This document shows, in pieces, positions 1 through 8,142 of a stretch of 64,000 bases of DNA. Where the stretch lies: the NCBI GenBank assembly GCA_963676095.1, contig OY781040.1, positions 5,642,001-5,706,000 on the forward strand, written 5' to 3'. Both the position numbers and the translations under genes were made by a program. Below the pieces are notes generated by a model. The model saw only the letters and a list, made by a program, of their open reading frames with translations, was not told where the DNA came from and searched no databases. This stretch comes from G963676095 sp963676095 (GTDB lineage: Bacteria; Bacteroidota; Bacteroidia; Bacteroidales; Prolixibacteraceae). Position 1 is the first letter of the stretch, and every line of letters starts with the position of its first letter.

Positions 1-597
1 TTTAAGCTCTGCATCGTAAGCCAGTAATTGATAATACGCGTTTGCAATGTTTGCAATAAGTTCTGTCTGGATCAGGTCCCGGTATTCCAAGCTATTCACA
101 TAGTTAGCGTATTTTGCTTTGGATTGGCTGTTGAGCTTTCCCCACAGATCTACCTCCCAGGAGGCAGAGAATCCGAGGGAATTTTGATTGGTGGCATAGC
201 TCAGGATATCTTTGCCATGATCCCCGGAACTGGTCCAGGTGGGAGAGACCTCTGCTCCTGCAGATAACGCAGGGGCTAGTGACGCCCTGGCCATACTCAG
301 GTTGGCCTGGGCCTTCTTGATCCTCGACAGGGCGATCTTCAGGTCGAAATTGTTTTCGATCCCTTCTGCTATTAATGCCTGAAGCTTTTCATCAGAAAAA
401 TAGTCTTTCCAGGGAATATTTGCTATGGTTACGGTATCACCATTGTCATCCGCATCCCTCATAATCCCGTTGGTATCCACAGAAGGTGCTTCATGGAGGT
501 TCTTATAGGACTGACATGATACGAGCCCGGCGGTCATGAAGAAGATGAACAGAAAATATAATCTGTTTTTTTTAATTTTATATTGATTGGTGTACAT
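1..597 (-). CDS. RND efflux outer-membrane lipoprotein, NodT/TolC family (partial)
   Basis: This is the outer-membrane channel of the tripartite drug-efflux system encoded just upstream. Reading the minus strand from the ATG at 595-597 gives 199 residues that run open off the left edge, so the C-terminal part is missing. A signal peptide ends in a lipobox (GLVSC, Cys28), so the protein is a lipoprotein. The mature part carries the family hallmarks: a WKDYF segment near residue 65, a helix with DLKIALSRIKKAQA, and SASWEVDLWGKL, typical of NodT-type outer-membrane factors. The gene starts 16 bases after the stop of the RND pump gene and is the last visible member of the operon. The family assignment is strong; the drug specificity cannot be read. 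Confidence 0.9.
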   Translation of the reverse strand, partial: MYTNQYKIKKNRLYFLFIFFMTAGLVSCQSYKNLHEAPSVDTNGIMRDADDNGDTVTIANIPWKDYFSDEKLQALIAEGIENNFDLKIALSRIKKAQANLSMARASLAPALSAGAEVSPTWTSSGDHGKDILSYATNQNSLGFSASWEVDLWGKLNSQSKAKYANYVNSLEYRDLIQTELIANIANAYYQLLAYDAELK

Positions 598-613
598 AGA
601 ATTTTTCGTTTTA

Positions 614-3600
614 TTAAAAGTCAGAGTCATCTGTCGTTTCAATTTTGTGACTGCTTATTTTTTCATGTAAGCTCTGGAATAAAATAAAGAGTATCGGAAC
701 GATCAAAATCCCGATGAAAATCCCGAATACCATTCCTCCCATTGCACTAATTCCAATAGATTTGTTGCCAATAGCCCCGGCTCCGCTAGCAAATGTAAGA
801 GGTACTAACCCGATGATCATTGTCAGGGCTGTCATCATTACCGCTCGCAACCTTGCAATAGCCCCGATGATCGCAGCTTTAACGATACTCATGCCTTGTT
901 TGCGCCGTTGAAGAGCGTATTCAACAATCAGGATTGCTGTTTTTGACAAAAGCCCTATCAGCATGACCAATGATATTTGAACGTAAATATTATTTACAAT
1001 CCCGGTTCCAGACATCATCGCTGCATAAGTGAATATGTATATTCCGGCCAAACCTACAGGAAGAGAGAATAGAACAGCCAGGGGTAAAATATAGCTTTCA
1101 TATAAGGCGGCTAATAACAGGTAAACAAAAATTAAACTTAATAATAAAATGGTAGCAGTATTGTTTTTGGTGCTGGCCTCTTCACGGGTCATACCTGAAT
1201 AATCGTAGCTGTAACCGCTCGGTAATTTTATTTCATCAATAGCCTTCAGAACATCGCTTGAAGTATAGCCTTCTGGAGAATTAGGAATGACCGTAAAGCT
1301 CATCGAAGAAAACAAGTTAAAACGGGTTAGTCCTTGTGGTCCGGTAACATCGGTAATTTTCAGAAATTCGGTTATTGGCGTCATCTCTCCATTGGATGCT
1401 TTGACATAAATATTACTCATGTCCTCTAATTGATCCCGATATTCAGGTGCAGCTTGCACGATTACCCTGTACTGTTTACCATAAGCGTTAAAGTTGGAGA
1501 TATATGAACTTCCTATGTTTTCCTGCAAAGTAGTCATGATATCATTTAAGGTCAATCCGGCATCCTTAATTTTCGGGATGTTGGCCTCAACTTGTTTCTG
1601 GGGAAAACGGGGATCAAAAGAGTTCATGGCAATCATAACTTCCGGGCGGGCCTGAAGCTTTTTCATGAAATCAGTGGCAACTTCATAAAACTTATTGATG
1701 TCCCCACCGGTACGGTCCTGAAGTTTTAATTCAACGCCATTGCTTAATCCGAAGCCCATTAATGTAGGGACTCCAAAGAACATGAAAGAAGCATTCTTTA
1801 TGCCTGCTGTTTCTTTCTGTAATAAGGCAACTATCTCATCGGCAGTCATATCTCTTTTGTCCCATGAAACCAGTGGAATAACAGCAGCTCCGTAAGAACT
1901 TCCCGATCCACTCATAAAACTATACCCGGTAATACTGGTCATCGATTCTACACCCGGGGTCGACTCAATAATTTTTGTTAATTGGGACATTATGCTGTCA
2001 GTTTCTTCAAGAGAAGAACCTGGTGATAATTCGACAGATCCCATGATAGCCCCCCCGTCCTCCTGGGGAACAAAGCCTGATGGGAGCATGGTAATGATAA
2101 AGTAAAAGATATAGGAAAAAGCCAAAACAGTGACGACAGATATCCATCGGTGATTCTTTTTTGCCAAAAATTTAAGGATTCTTTTATATCTTTCAGTAGC
2201 AGCATTGAACATGCGGTTGAAATACATGAAAGATATATTGACGGGATTTCTTTTTTTGTCTTTGGGTAAAACATGGTTTTTCAAAAAAAGAGAAGAGAGA
2301 ACAGGACTTAATGTTAATGCGTTAACACCCGAAATCAAAATGGCAACTGTCAGCGTCAGCCCGAACTGTTTAAAGAAAACTCCGCTTGTTCCCCCAATAT
2401 AACTGACAGGTATAAAAACAGAAGCCGAAACCAGGGTCATTGAAATAATTGCAGGGGCAATTTCTTTTAGTGTTTTAATGGTGGCTTGCTTCGGATCTGT
2501 CTCCCCTTTATCCATTTGTGTAAAAACAGCTTCTACAACGACAATGGCATCATCGACCACCATTCCAATAGCCAAAACAAGGGCAAACAATGTTAACAGG
2601 TTAATTGAGAACCCAAACAGTTCCAGGAAGAAGAAAGTACCTATAACAGAAACGGGGACAGCTATGGCAGGAATAAAAGAGGCCTTGAAATTCTGGAGAA
2701 AAACTAAAATAATTAATAAAACAAGGACAAAAACTTCAAACAATGTACTTACTACTTTGCTAATTGAAGCATTCAAAAAATCACTTGCATCTACCTGATA
2801 AGAATATTCGACTCCGGAGGGAAAGCTTTTTGCCGCAATTTTCATTTGTTCTTTCACATCCGTGATAATATCTTGTGCATTGGATCCCGAGGTCTGGCTT
2901 ATTGCCAGCATAACTGCAGGATAGCCATCTCCTTTGGTAATTGTGCTGTAAGACTCTGTCCCAAGTTCTACATCGGCGATATCCTTTACCCTCAGTATCT
3001 GTGAATTTTCAGAACGGATAATTACGTTTTCAAATTCCTTAACTGTCTTTAACCTGCCTGTAAACTTAAGGGTGTATTGAAAAGTTTGCTTCCCCCTTAC
3101 CCCCAATTCTCCAGGTGCAGCTTCAATATTTTGGTCCTCAAGTGCAGAAACAACTTCCGAAGAAGTCAGGTTATAGGCTTTCATAACATCTGGTTTAAGC
3201 CAGATCCGCATCGAATAATTTCCTGCGCCTAAGACATTGACCCCTCCGACACCGGAAACCCTTTTTATTTGCGGTACAACATTGATTTGGGCATAGTTCT
3301 GGAGAAATGCATCATCAAAATCCTTGTTTTTCGATTTGATCTGAACCATTAACAAAATCCCGCTTAGCTTTTTTTCAACAGTAACTCCGTCTTGGGTAAC
3401 TTCTGACGGCAGGAGGGAGGATGCTTGAGAAACCCTGTTCTGCACATTTACCGTTGCAATATCGGGGTCAACGCCTTGTTTAAAATATACATCAATGGTT
3501 GCGTCTCCCCCATTGTATGCTTCCGAAGTCATGTAGGTCATCCCTTCAACTCCGTTAATCTGCTCTTCCAACGGAACAATAACGCTTTTCAAGACCGCAT

Positions 3601-3763
3601 CGGCATTTGCCCCGCTGTAAGTAGTTGAAACCTCTACCGTAGGAGGCGCTATGTCGGGATATTGTTCTACAGGTAAGCTATAAATGCCAATGATTCCCAA
3701 CACTACAAAAAATATTGAAATGACCGTGGAAAGCACAGGTCTTTCTATAAAGATCTTTAACAT
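614..3763 (-). CDS. AcrB-like RND multidrug efflux transporter (HAE1 family)
   Basis: This is an inner-membrane proton-driven pump that passes hydrophobic and amphiphilic compounds to the outer-membrane channel. Its 1049 residues match the usual AcrB/MexB length. The N-terminus (MLKIFIERPVLSTVI) is the standard first transmembrane helix of the HAE1 family. The paired aspartates of the proton relay are present at D404-D405 in a GMVVDDAIVVVE helix (D407-D408 in AcrB). A partner lysine is in LSKTAILIVEYALQRRK in the C-terminal half. Two large periplasmic loops follow TM1 and TM7, and the C-terminus is cytoplasmic and acidic. The gene lies 16 bases after the adaptor gene and 16 bases before the channel gene, so the three are almost surely one operon. 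Confidence 0.96.
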   Translation of the reverse strand: MLKIFIERPVLSTVISIFFVVLGIIGIYSLPVEQYPDIAPPTVEVSTTYSGANADAVLKSVIVPLEEQINGVEGMTYMTSEAYNGGDATIDVYFKQGVDPDIATVNVQNRVSQASSLLPSEVTQDGVTVEKKLSGILLMVQIKSKNKDFDDAFLQNYAQINVVPQIKRVSGVGGVNVLGAGNYSMRIWLKPDVMKAYNLTSSEVVSALEDQNIEAAPGELGVRGKQTFQYTLKFTGRLKTVKEFENVIIRSENSQILRVKDIADVELGTESYSTITKGDGYPAVMLAISQTSGSNAQDIITDVKEQMKIAAKSFPSGVEYSYQVDASDFLNASISKVVSTLFEVFVLVLLIILVFLQNFKASFIPAIAVPVSVIGTFFFLELFGFSINLLTLFALVLAIGMVVDDAIVVVEAVFTQMDKGETDPKQATIKTLKEIAPAIISMTLVSASVFIPVSYIGGTSGVFFKQFGLTLTVAILISGVNALTLSPVLSSLFLKNHVLPKDKKRNPVNISFMYFNRMFNAATERYKRILKFLAKKNHRWISVVTVLAFSYIFYFIITMLPSGFVPQEDGGAIMGSVELSPGSSLEETDSIMSQLTKIIESTPGVESMTSITGYSFMSGSGSSYGAAVIPLVSWDKRDMTADEIVALLQKETAGIKNASFMFFGVPTLMGFGLSNGVELKLQDRTGGDINKFYEVATDFMKKLQARPEVMIAMNSFDPRFPQKQVEANIPKIKDAGLTLNDIMTTLQENIGSSYISNFNAYGKQYRVIVQAAPEYRDQLEDMSNIYVKASNGEMTPITEFLKITDVTGPQGLTRFNLFSSMSFTVIPNSPEGYTSSDVLKAIDEIKLPSGYSYDYSGMTREEASTKNNTATILLLSLIFVYLLLAALYESYILPLAVLFSLPVGLAGIYIFTYAAMMSGTGIVNNIYVQISLVMLIGLLSKTAILIVEYALQRRKQGMSIVKAAIIGAIARLRAVMMTALTMIIGLVPLTFASGAGAIGNKSIGISAMGGMVFGIFIGILIVPILFILFQSLHEKISSHKIETTDDSDF

Positions 3764-3779
3764 TCTGATTTATTTATCT

Positions 3780-4850
3780 TTAATTGTTGAGTTTTATTTT
3801 CTGTCCATTGGACAAACTAATGATGTCGTCCTTAATGATTTTATCTCCAACGGAAAGCCCATCAAGAACAACAAAACTTTTTCCATCCGGTGTTGTCTCT
3901 ACTTTAATTGCTTTTTGGATCACTGAATCGCCTTGTACTTTGTAGATCAATGTCTTATCCTGTTGGCTGAGGGTGGCTTTCTGGGGGATGACCAATGCAT
4001 TGTCCAGATGTTTAGGTATAACGACTTTTCCACTTGTGCCACTGAGCAATACCTCCTTTTTATTCGGGAATACCGCCCTGAAGTTGACCGCTCCCGAAGT
4101 TTGGTCGACTATGCCGGAAATCGTTTCAATCCGGCCTGGTTCTTCATATTTGCTTCCATCCGGCAGGCGAAACCATACATCCGGCATGTTCTTAATTTTT
4201 TCGGCTTTGGTTTCTCCTTTCCAGTTTCTTATAAATTCGTACATGTCTTTTTCATTCATTGAAAAGTAGGCAACAACATTTGTTGTATTGGCAACAGTCG
4301 TCAATACACTGCTGTTGGTAACCAGACTCCCCAGTCTGTAACTTAGTGTCCCCACGACTCCATCTACAGGACTGGTTACTGTTACCCATGACATGGTCGC
4401 CTTGGCCTGATCCAATGCTGCTTTACTTGAAGTATAGGTGTTTTGATATGATTCCAGGACTACTTTACTGATAATGCCTTCTTCTGCAAGCGGTTTCATG
4501 CGTTCAACGTCAAGTTTGGCTGTATTATAATTAGCCTCTGCTTCCTTGAGATCCTTAACCGAAGATGGCGAGTTTATCTTAAATAAGGATTGTCCCTTCC
4601 TGACCTTTGCTCCTTCATCGACATACACTGCATCTATAAAACCTTCAACCCTTGGTTTTATTTCAATATTTTCCTGTCCTTGCAGAACAGCCGGAAAAAC
4701 AGATTCCAATTCTACTTCCTGCGGTTTAAGTATTTGTGCAGAATATAACTTTACTTCACCCCCCTGGTTTTGTCCTGTCTGTTTTTTTTTGCACGATGAA
4801 AACAGTGCCAGGAGGACAAGACTTCCAATGAAAAATTTGCTGGATTTCAT
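3780..4850 (-). CDS. RND periplasmic adaptor lipoprotein (membrane fusion protein)
   Basis: This protein bridges the RND pump and the outer-membrane channel. The 356-residue product has a lipoprotein signal ending LFSSC (Cys20). The cysteine is followed by KKK rather than acidic residues, so it lacks the surface-export signal and should face the periplasm. The lipoyl/barrel-sandwich halves are visible as EIKPRVEGFIDAVYVDEGAKVRKGQ (about residues 63-87) and a second VDGVVGTLSYRLGSLV segment (about 163-178), flanking an alpha-helical hairpin. A C-terminal beta-barrel/membrane-proximal part ends in SVGDKIIKDDII. It is the first structural gene of the efflux operon, downstream of the TetR gene. 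Confidence 0.94.
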   Translation of the reverse strand: MKSSKFFIGSLVLLALFSSCKKKQTGQNQGGEVKLYSAQILKPQEVELESVFPAVLQGQENIEIKPRVEGFIDAVYVDEGAKVRKGQSLFKINSPSSVKDLKEAEANYNTAKLDVERMKPLAEEGIISKVVLESYQNTYTSSKAALDQAKATMSWVTVTSPVDGVVGTLSYRLGSLVTNSSVLTTVANTTNVVAYFSMNEKDMYEFIRNWKGETKAEKIKNMPDVWFRLPDGSKYEEPGRIETISGIVDQTSGAVNFRAVFPNKKEVLLSGTSGKVVIPKHLDNALVIPQKATLSQQDKTLIYKVQGDSVIQKAIKVETTPDGKSFVVLDGLSVGDKIIKDDIISLSNGQKIKLNN

Positions 4851-4899
4851 GATTTATCGTTGTTAATTATTATTGCATTGTTAATATTTGGCTACAAAA

Positions 4900-4931
4900 A
4901 GATTTGCATCTTTTGTGAATAGTGCAAATCT
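4900..4931 (-). terminator. Hairpin after the tetR gene; terminator and/or operator of the efflux operon
   Basis: Perfect 9-bp arms (AGATTTGCA at 4900-4908 and its complement at 4923-4931) enclose a 14-base spacer. Read on the minus strand, the stem is followed at once by five Us, so it can end the tetR transcript 45 bases after its stop codon. The upstream arm also overlaps a perfect TAnnTTTG box on the minus strand (4925-4932), so the same dyad could be an operator over the promoter of the efflux genes. Both readings are inference. Confidence 0.5.
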
Positions 4932-4932
4932 A
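4925..4932 (-). promoter_or_regulatory. Candidate -7 box for the efflux operon
   Basis: The minus strand reads TAGATTTG here, an exact match to the Bacteroidota TAnnTTTG promoter element, 75 bases ahead of the adaptor start codon. No TTTG -33 element is visible at the usual distance, so the call rests on one box and on its position in a 126-base gap between the regulator and the structural genes. Confidence 0.4.
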
Positions 4933-4976
4933 ATGATGTTCTAAAACCTGACATTGTTAACTTTAATTAAAAAAAA

Positions 4977-5552
4977 TTAAATGTTTGAAATGAACCGATC
5001 CATAATTCTGAGATATAATTCTTTAGGATCGATTTTCTGTAACTCCGGTGGTAATCCTATTTGTTTTATGTTATAAATAAAACCTTGTTGTAAGCACATC
5101 CAGCTAAACAGCTGTTCTTCTGCCAGATTCTGGTCTCTGGTTAATTCTAAGAAAAGATCTTTAATTTTGCGTACCTCCGGATGGGTTTCTGCATTGGGTA
5201 CAGCTCTCCCGCTGCTAAACATTAACTCGTACAACTTTTTATGATTAAAGGCAAACTCCCAATGATTAAGGGAGAGCAGCATTAAAATCTTTCTGGGGGC
5301 CGATTCCTTCTCCTTTACAATATCGAACCCTTCATGCAACATTTGTTGCCCCATCAGTGCCACTTCATTGAGCAGGTCCTCCTTATTCTTAAAATATTCA
5401 TAAATAACCGGAGGAGTGTATTCAATCCTATTCGCAATTTTTCTGATTGTAACTCCATCCCAGCCGTCAGATATGGCAATGTTTAAGGCTGTTTCCAGAA
5501 TATTTTTTCTGACATTCTCTTTTTCTTTTTGTCTTCTCTCAATATGCCCCAT
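4977..5552 (-). CDS. TetR/AcrR-family transcriptional regulator
   Basis: This is a one-component repressor, most likely of the RND efflux operon that follows it on the same strand. Its 191 residues are normal for the family. The N-terminal helix-turn-helix lies at about residues 26-64, with VTIRKIANRIEYTPPVIYEYFKNKEDLL as the canonical recognition part. The C-terminal ligand-binding part is helical, and SLNHWEFAFNHKKLYELMF suggests a TetR C-terminal domain of the WHG type. The regulator is co-directional with and upstream of its presumed targets, separated by 126 bases that hold a perfect dyad and a promoter-like box. The inducer is unknown. Confidence 0.93.
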   Translation of the reverse strand: MGHIERRQKEKENVRKNILETALNIAISDGWDGVTIRKIANRIEYTPPVIYEYFKNKEDLLNEVALMGQQMLHEGFDIVKEKESAPRKILMLLSLNHWEFAFNHKKLYELMFSSGRAVPNAETHPEVRKIKDLFLELTRDQNLAEEQLFSWMCLQQGFIYNIKQIGLPPELQKIDPKELYLRIMDRFISNI

Positions 5553-5844
5553 TTCAAAATGTTATATTTTCTAACTATGTTAAGTTTGCGAATTTAATGA
5601 TTATTTTTTTGTAAAGATGCAGGATGGCGGAATTTTTAAATTAATTAATACTCTTTAACAGATTAAACCAATCCTTGATTTTTCGAATGTGTTAAAGTAG
5701 TCCCTCAGCATTGAAAAATTCAGTTGCCGGGAGTACAATGTCTTTTAGTTACCGGACATGGTTAAATATAGGATAAAGCAAAAACACGTTCTCAAAGCCC
5801 CGGGATGACTATACCTGAGGGCAAGAAAACCATCTATAATAACT

Positions 5845-5885
5845 ATGCTATAAACCGTCGGAAGAGTGTTTTATAGCATTTTTTT
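5845..5885 (+). terminator. Terminator-like hairpin in the efflux/PUL-A gap
   Basis: A 10-bp perfect stem (ATGCTATAAA at 5845-5854, TTTATAGCAT at 5870-5879) is followed by six Ts (5880-5885). That is the form of an intrinsic terminator on the plus strand. No plus-strand gene lies upstream within the window, so it either ends a short untranslated transcript or protects the sigma gene from read-through. Confidence 0.5.
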
Positions 5886-5890
5886 AGCCC

Positions 5891-5902
5891 GCAAAGCTTT
5901 GC
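5891..5902. repeat. Perfect 12-bp palindrome GCAAAGCTTTGC
   Basis: A perfect dyad lies 6 bases after the preceding hairpin's T-run and about 24 bases ahead of the candidate -33 element of the sigma gene. It could be a regulator site or a small hairpin; nothing in the sequence decides between them. Confidence 0.3.
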
Positions 5903-5925
5903 ACAAAAAAATATAGGAATAATTA

Positions 5926-5957
5926 TTTGCATAAAGGACTTGGATGTTTAAATTTTG
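5926..5957 (+). promoter_or_regulatory. Candidate housekeeping promoter of the first ECF sigma gene
   Basis: TTTG at 5926-5929 is followed after 20 bases by AAATTTTG at 5950-5957 (7 of 8 matches to TAnnTTTG). This fits the -33/-7 arrangement of the primary Bacteroidota sigma factor. The predicted start of transcription would leave a leader of roughly 30 bases before the ATG at 5992. Confidence 0.5.
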
Positions 5958-5991
5958 TCATGAAAACTGATACATAAAAAGGAATGTATTT

Positions 5992-6579
5992 ATGCTGGGA
6001 AGATTCTCTTCTGATAACGAGTTAATTGAAAATCTGCGGAAAGGTGACGTGGAAGCTTTTGATCTGGTCTATGAAAAATATGCCGGGAAACTCTACGCTT
6101 TTTCGTTAAAATACCTGAAATCTGTTGAAGAAACGGAAGAATTGGTTCAATCGGTCTTTTTGAAGCTATGGGAAAATCAGGCAAAGTTGAAAAAGGAAAC
6201 ATCATTTAAGTCTTATTTGTTTACCATTGCGTATAATGAAATCTGTAACCTCTTCCGGCGAAGAAAATACCAACAAAAGTTTATCGCTCAGATAACATCA
6301 GAAAATCAGGAGGCTTCAGATAGTTCTGAAAAACAACTAGACTATCAATCTGTATTGCAGCAAATTGAACAGATTGTCGGGAAGTTGCCGGAAAAGCAAA
6401 GAATCGTTTTTATAAAAAGCAGAATGGAAGACAAATCGACCAAAGAGATTGCTTCTGAACTTGGTTTTTCTCCCGGCACAGTTGATAATTATCTGTCTGA
6501 AGCCTTGAAATTTATTCGCAATAATTTAAAAGACAGTCATCTGGCCCTGTTGCTTTTCTTCTCTCTGTTTTTTAAATAG
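5992..6579 (+). CDS. ECF RNA polymerase sigma factor, FecI-like (PUL-A)
   Basis: This sigma factor should direct RNA polymerase to PUL-A promoters when released by the FecR-like protein encoded next. Region 2 lies at about residues 20-80 (KYAGKLYAFSLKYLKSVEE, then ETEELVQSVFLKLWE). Region 4 lies at about 115-172 (LPEKQRIVFIKSRMEDKSTKEIA, then SPGTVDNYLSEALK). The length of 195 is typical. The last 15 residues are strikingly hydrophobic (LALLLFFSLFFK), a trait shared by the two other sigma factors in the window. It is followed after 387 bases by the anti-sigma gene, a longer gap than in the other two cassettes. Confidence 0.93.
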   Translation: MLGRFSSDNELIENLRKGDVEAFDLVYEKYAGKLYAFSLKYLKSVEETEELVQSVFLKLWENQAKLKKETSFKSYLFTIAYNEICNLFRRRKYQQKFIAQITSENQEASDSSEKQLDYQSVLQQIEQIVGKLPEKQRIVFIKSRMEDKSTKEIASELGFSPGTVDNYLSEALKFIRNNLKDSHLALLLFFSLFFK

Positions 6580-6966
6580 GTGTTAACGCAGTCTCAGTCT
6601 CAGTGATTCCATCTTAGCTGATAGTTTCGGGTACTTTTATTGTGTTTCTGTGTGGTGGAAATGGTTGCTATCGTCTCCAATCTTACCAACATGCTGTTAT
6701 TTGCCGGCATCCTTTCTCTACGGAATGGAGGTAAAAAAACAGATACATCTCCGGTCGTTGATCATTGAGCAGATCACTTTTGTTCTGCCGCCCGGATCAT
6801 TTTTTTACAATGTGTTATGTGTTCATTCATAGATTGTTATTAAACAGGGAACGGCAACTTCCGAAAAAAATGACATTTTTTTAATGAGATTCAATAGACT
6901 TGCGTGTATAAGTATTATAGAAGAAGGGAAATGACGGTATGTTGTTTTCTCTAAATCGATATAAGC
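6580..6966. other. Gap between sigma and anti-sigma genes of PUL-A
   Basis: This gap of 387 bases has no convincing gene. A 60-codon open frame at 6650-6832 has no recognisable features and no start signal. A short direct repeat (AGTCTCAGTCTCAGT) lies just after the sigma stop codon. I see no terminator or promoter box of good quality. Confidence 0.5.
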
Positions 6967-8013
6967 ATGTTAACACAAAATGAAATAGAAACGCTTGGAC
7001 GTTATATAAATGGAATAGCCGGTGCAAATGATGTTGCATGGATTGAAGATCTGTTCTCCCGTGGACACAGGGACACAGATTTAAAGCATCATCTTGAAGA
7101 TGACTGGGAAAATGTTCTTCATGAAGCCAGCAATATTGAGAATAGTGATCTGGATAAAATAATAGACCGGATCCATCATTTGATCCGTACAAAAGAATCA
7201 CAAAAAAGGAAATCATTTATTTACCGGATAAAAAACGTGTACATAAAGGCTGCTGCTATTTTGATCTTACCATTAATCCTTGCCGGAGGAATCTACTTTA
7301 GTAACCTGCGTTTTTTCTCAACGATTGTTGAAGATCAGAGAGGAAACTATACGATACATGCCCCGATAGGATCACGTGTGTCATTTAATCTGCCTGACGG
7401 AACAAAGGGGTGGCTAAACAGCGGTTCCAAACTTACTTATTCCCTGCCCTTCAATAAAAACAGGGGCGTAACGCTTGCAGGAGAGGCCTGGTTTGATGTC
7501 GTTCATCTTGAAAAATATCCGTTCGAGGTCCGGGCCGGAGAATCGAAAATAAAGGTTTTGGGCACAAGTTTTAATGTGAGTGCCTATCCCGATGAAAAGT
7601 ATGTGGAGGTCGTGCTTCAGCGGGGCAAGGTCGAGTTTTCGGATAAAACGCAGAAGAATAAGGTTATTTTAAGACCATCGGAACAATTGCTATTTCTGGA
7701 GGGGCAGGTTCACGTTAACGCTGTTGATGTCACAAAGTATAAAGCATGGACTGATGGTAAACTTGTTTTCAGGGGAGACGATATGGCTGAGGTAGCCAGA
7801 AGAATTGAGCGTTGGTATAATGTGAAAGTGGAAATTGCCGATAACGACTTACTACAATTTACATTTAGGGCGACATTCGAGAACGATCCTTTGGAAGATG
7901 TATTTAAACAACTTTGTATGACTTCCCCCATTGCGTATAAGATTTTTCCGAGGAAACAGTTCGAAGACGGAACTTCCGAGAAGGGAAAAGTAGTCCTATA
8001 TCGGAAAAAGTAA
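6967..8013 (+). CDS. FecR-family anti-sigma factor (PUL-A)
   Basis: This is an inner-membrane anti-sigma factor that holds the sigma factor and receives the signal from the TonB-dependent transducer. It has 348 residues: a cytoplasmic N-terminal part (1-90), one transmembrane segment at about 92-111 (YIKAAAILILPLILAGGIYF), and a periplasmic FecR domain (about 128-235; LPDGTKGWLNSGSKLTY, GEAWFDV and IKVLGTSFNVSAYPD are family signatures). A C-terminal DUF4974-like domain (about 258-345; LVFRGDDMAEVARRIERWYN) resembles the STN fold it is thought to meet. The SusC gene follows 129 bases later. Confidence 0.94.
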   Translation: MLTQNEIETLGRYINGIAGANDVAWIEDLFSRGHRDTDLKHHLEDDWENVLHEASNIENSDLDKIIDRIHHLIRTKESQKRKSFIYRIKNVYIKAAAILILPLILAGGIYFSNLRFFSTIVEDQRGNYTIHAPIGSRVSFNLPDGTKGWLNSGSKLTYSLPFNKNRGVTLAGEAWFDVVHLEKYPFEVRAGESKIKVLGTSFNVSAYPDEKYVEVVLQRGKVEFSDKTQKNKVILRPSEQLLFLEGQVHVNAVDVTKYKAWTDGKLVFRGDDMAEVARRIERWYNVKVEIADNDLLQFTFRATFENDPLEDVFKQLCMTSPIAYKIFPRKQFEDGTSEKGKVVLYRKK

Positions 8014-8069
8014 ACTAACTAACATAAAAACAGATGCTTATGAAGAACGACTCCTGGTAGTAATGAAAA

Positions 8070-8095
8070 AAGGAAATCGCGCCAACGATCTCCTT
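8070..8095 (+). promoter_or_regulatory. Stem-loop in the FecR-SusC gap of PUL-A
   Basis: A 10-bp stem with one mismatch (AAGGAAATCG at 8070-8079, CGATCTCCTT at 8086-8095) and a 6-base loop lies 48 bases before the SusC start. A T-rich stretch follows about 10 bases later. It may be a leaky terminator of the sigma/anti-sigma message or a leader structure of SusC; equivalent hairpins occur in the two other cassettes. Confidence 0.35.
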
Positions 8096-8142
8096 CAAAA
8101 ACATCTTTTTCAGACATTTTATTAATAGTAAAACTCAAATTT

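Larger units (their letters stand above)
5553..5991. other. Intergenic region between the efflux regulator and PUL-A
   Basis: This is the divergent gap between the minus-strand regulator gene and the first sigma-factor gene. The left part is AT-rich and shows nothing I recognise. The right part holds a terminator-like hairpin (5845-5885), a 12-bp perfect palindrome (5891-5902) and a promoter candidate for the sigma gene (5926-5957). No open frame in it looks coding. Confidence 0.6.

Noticed and set aside
6650..6832. 60-codon open frame between the first sigma and FecR genes
   Set aside because: The translation is low in structure, has no start signal and resembles nothing I know; treated as chance.
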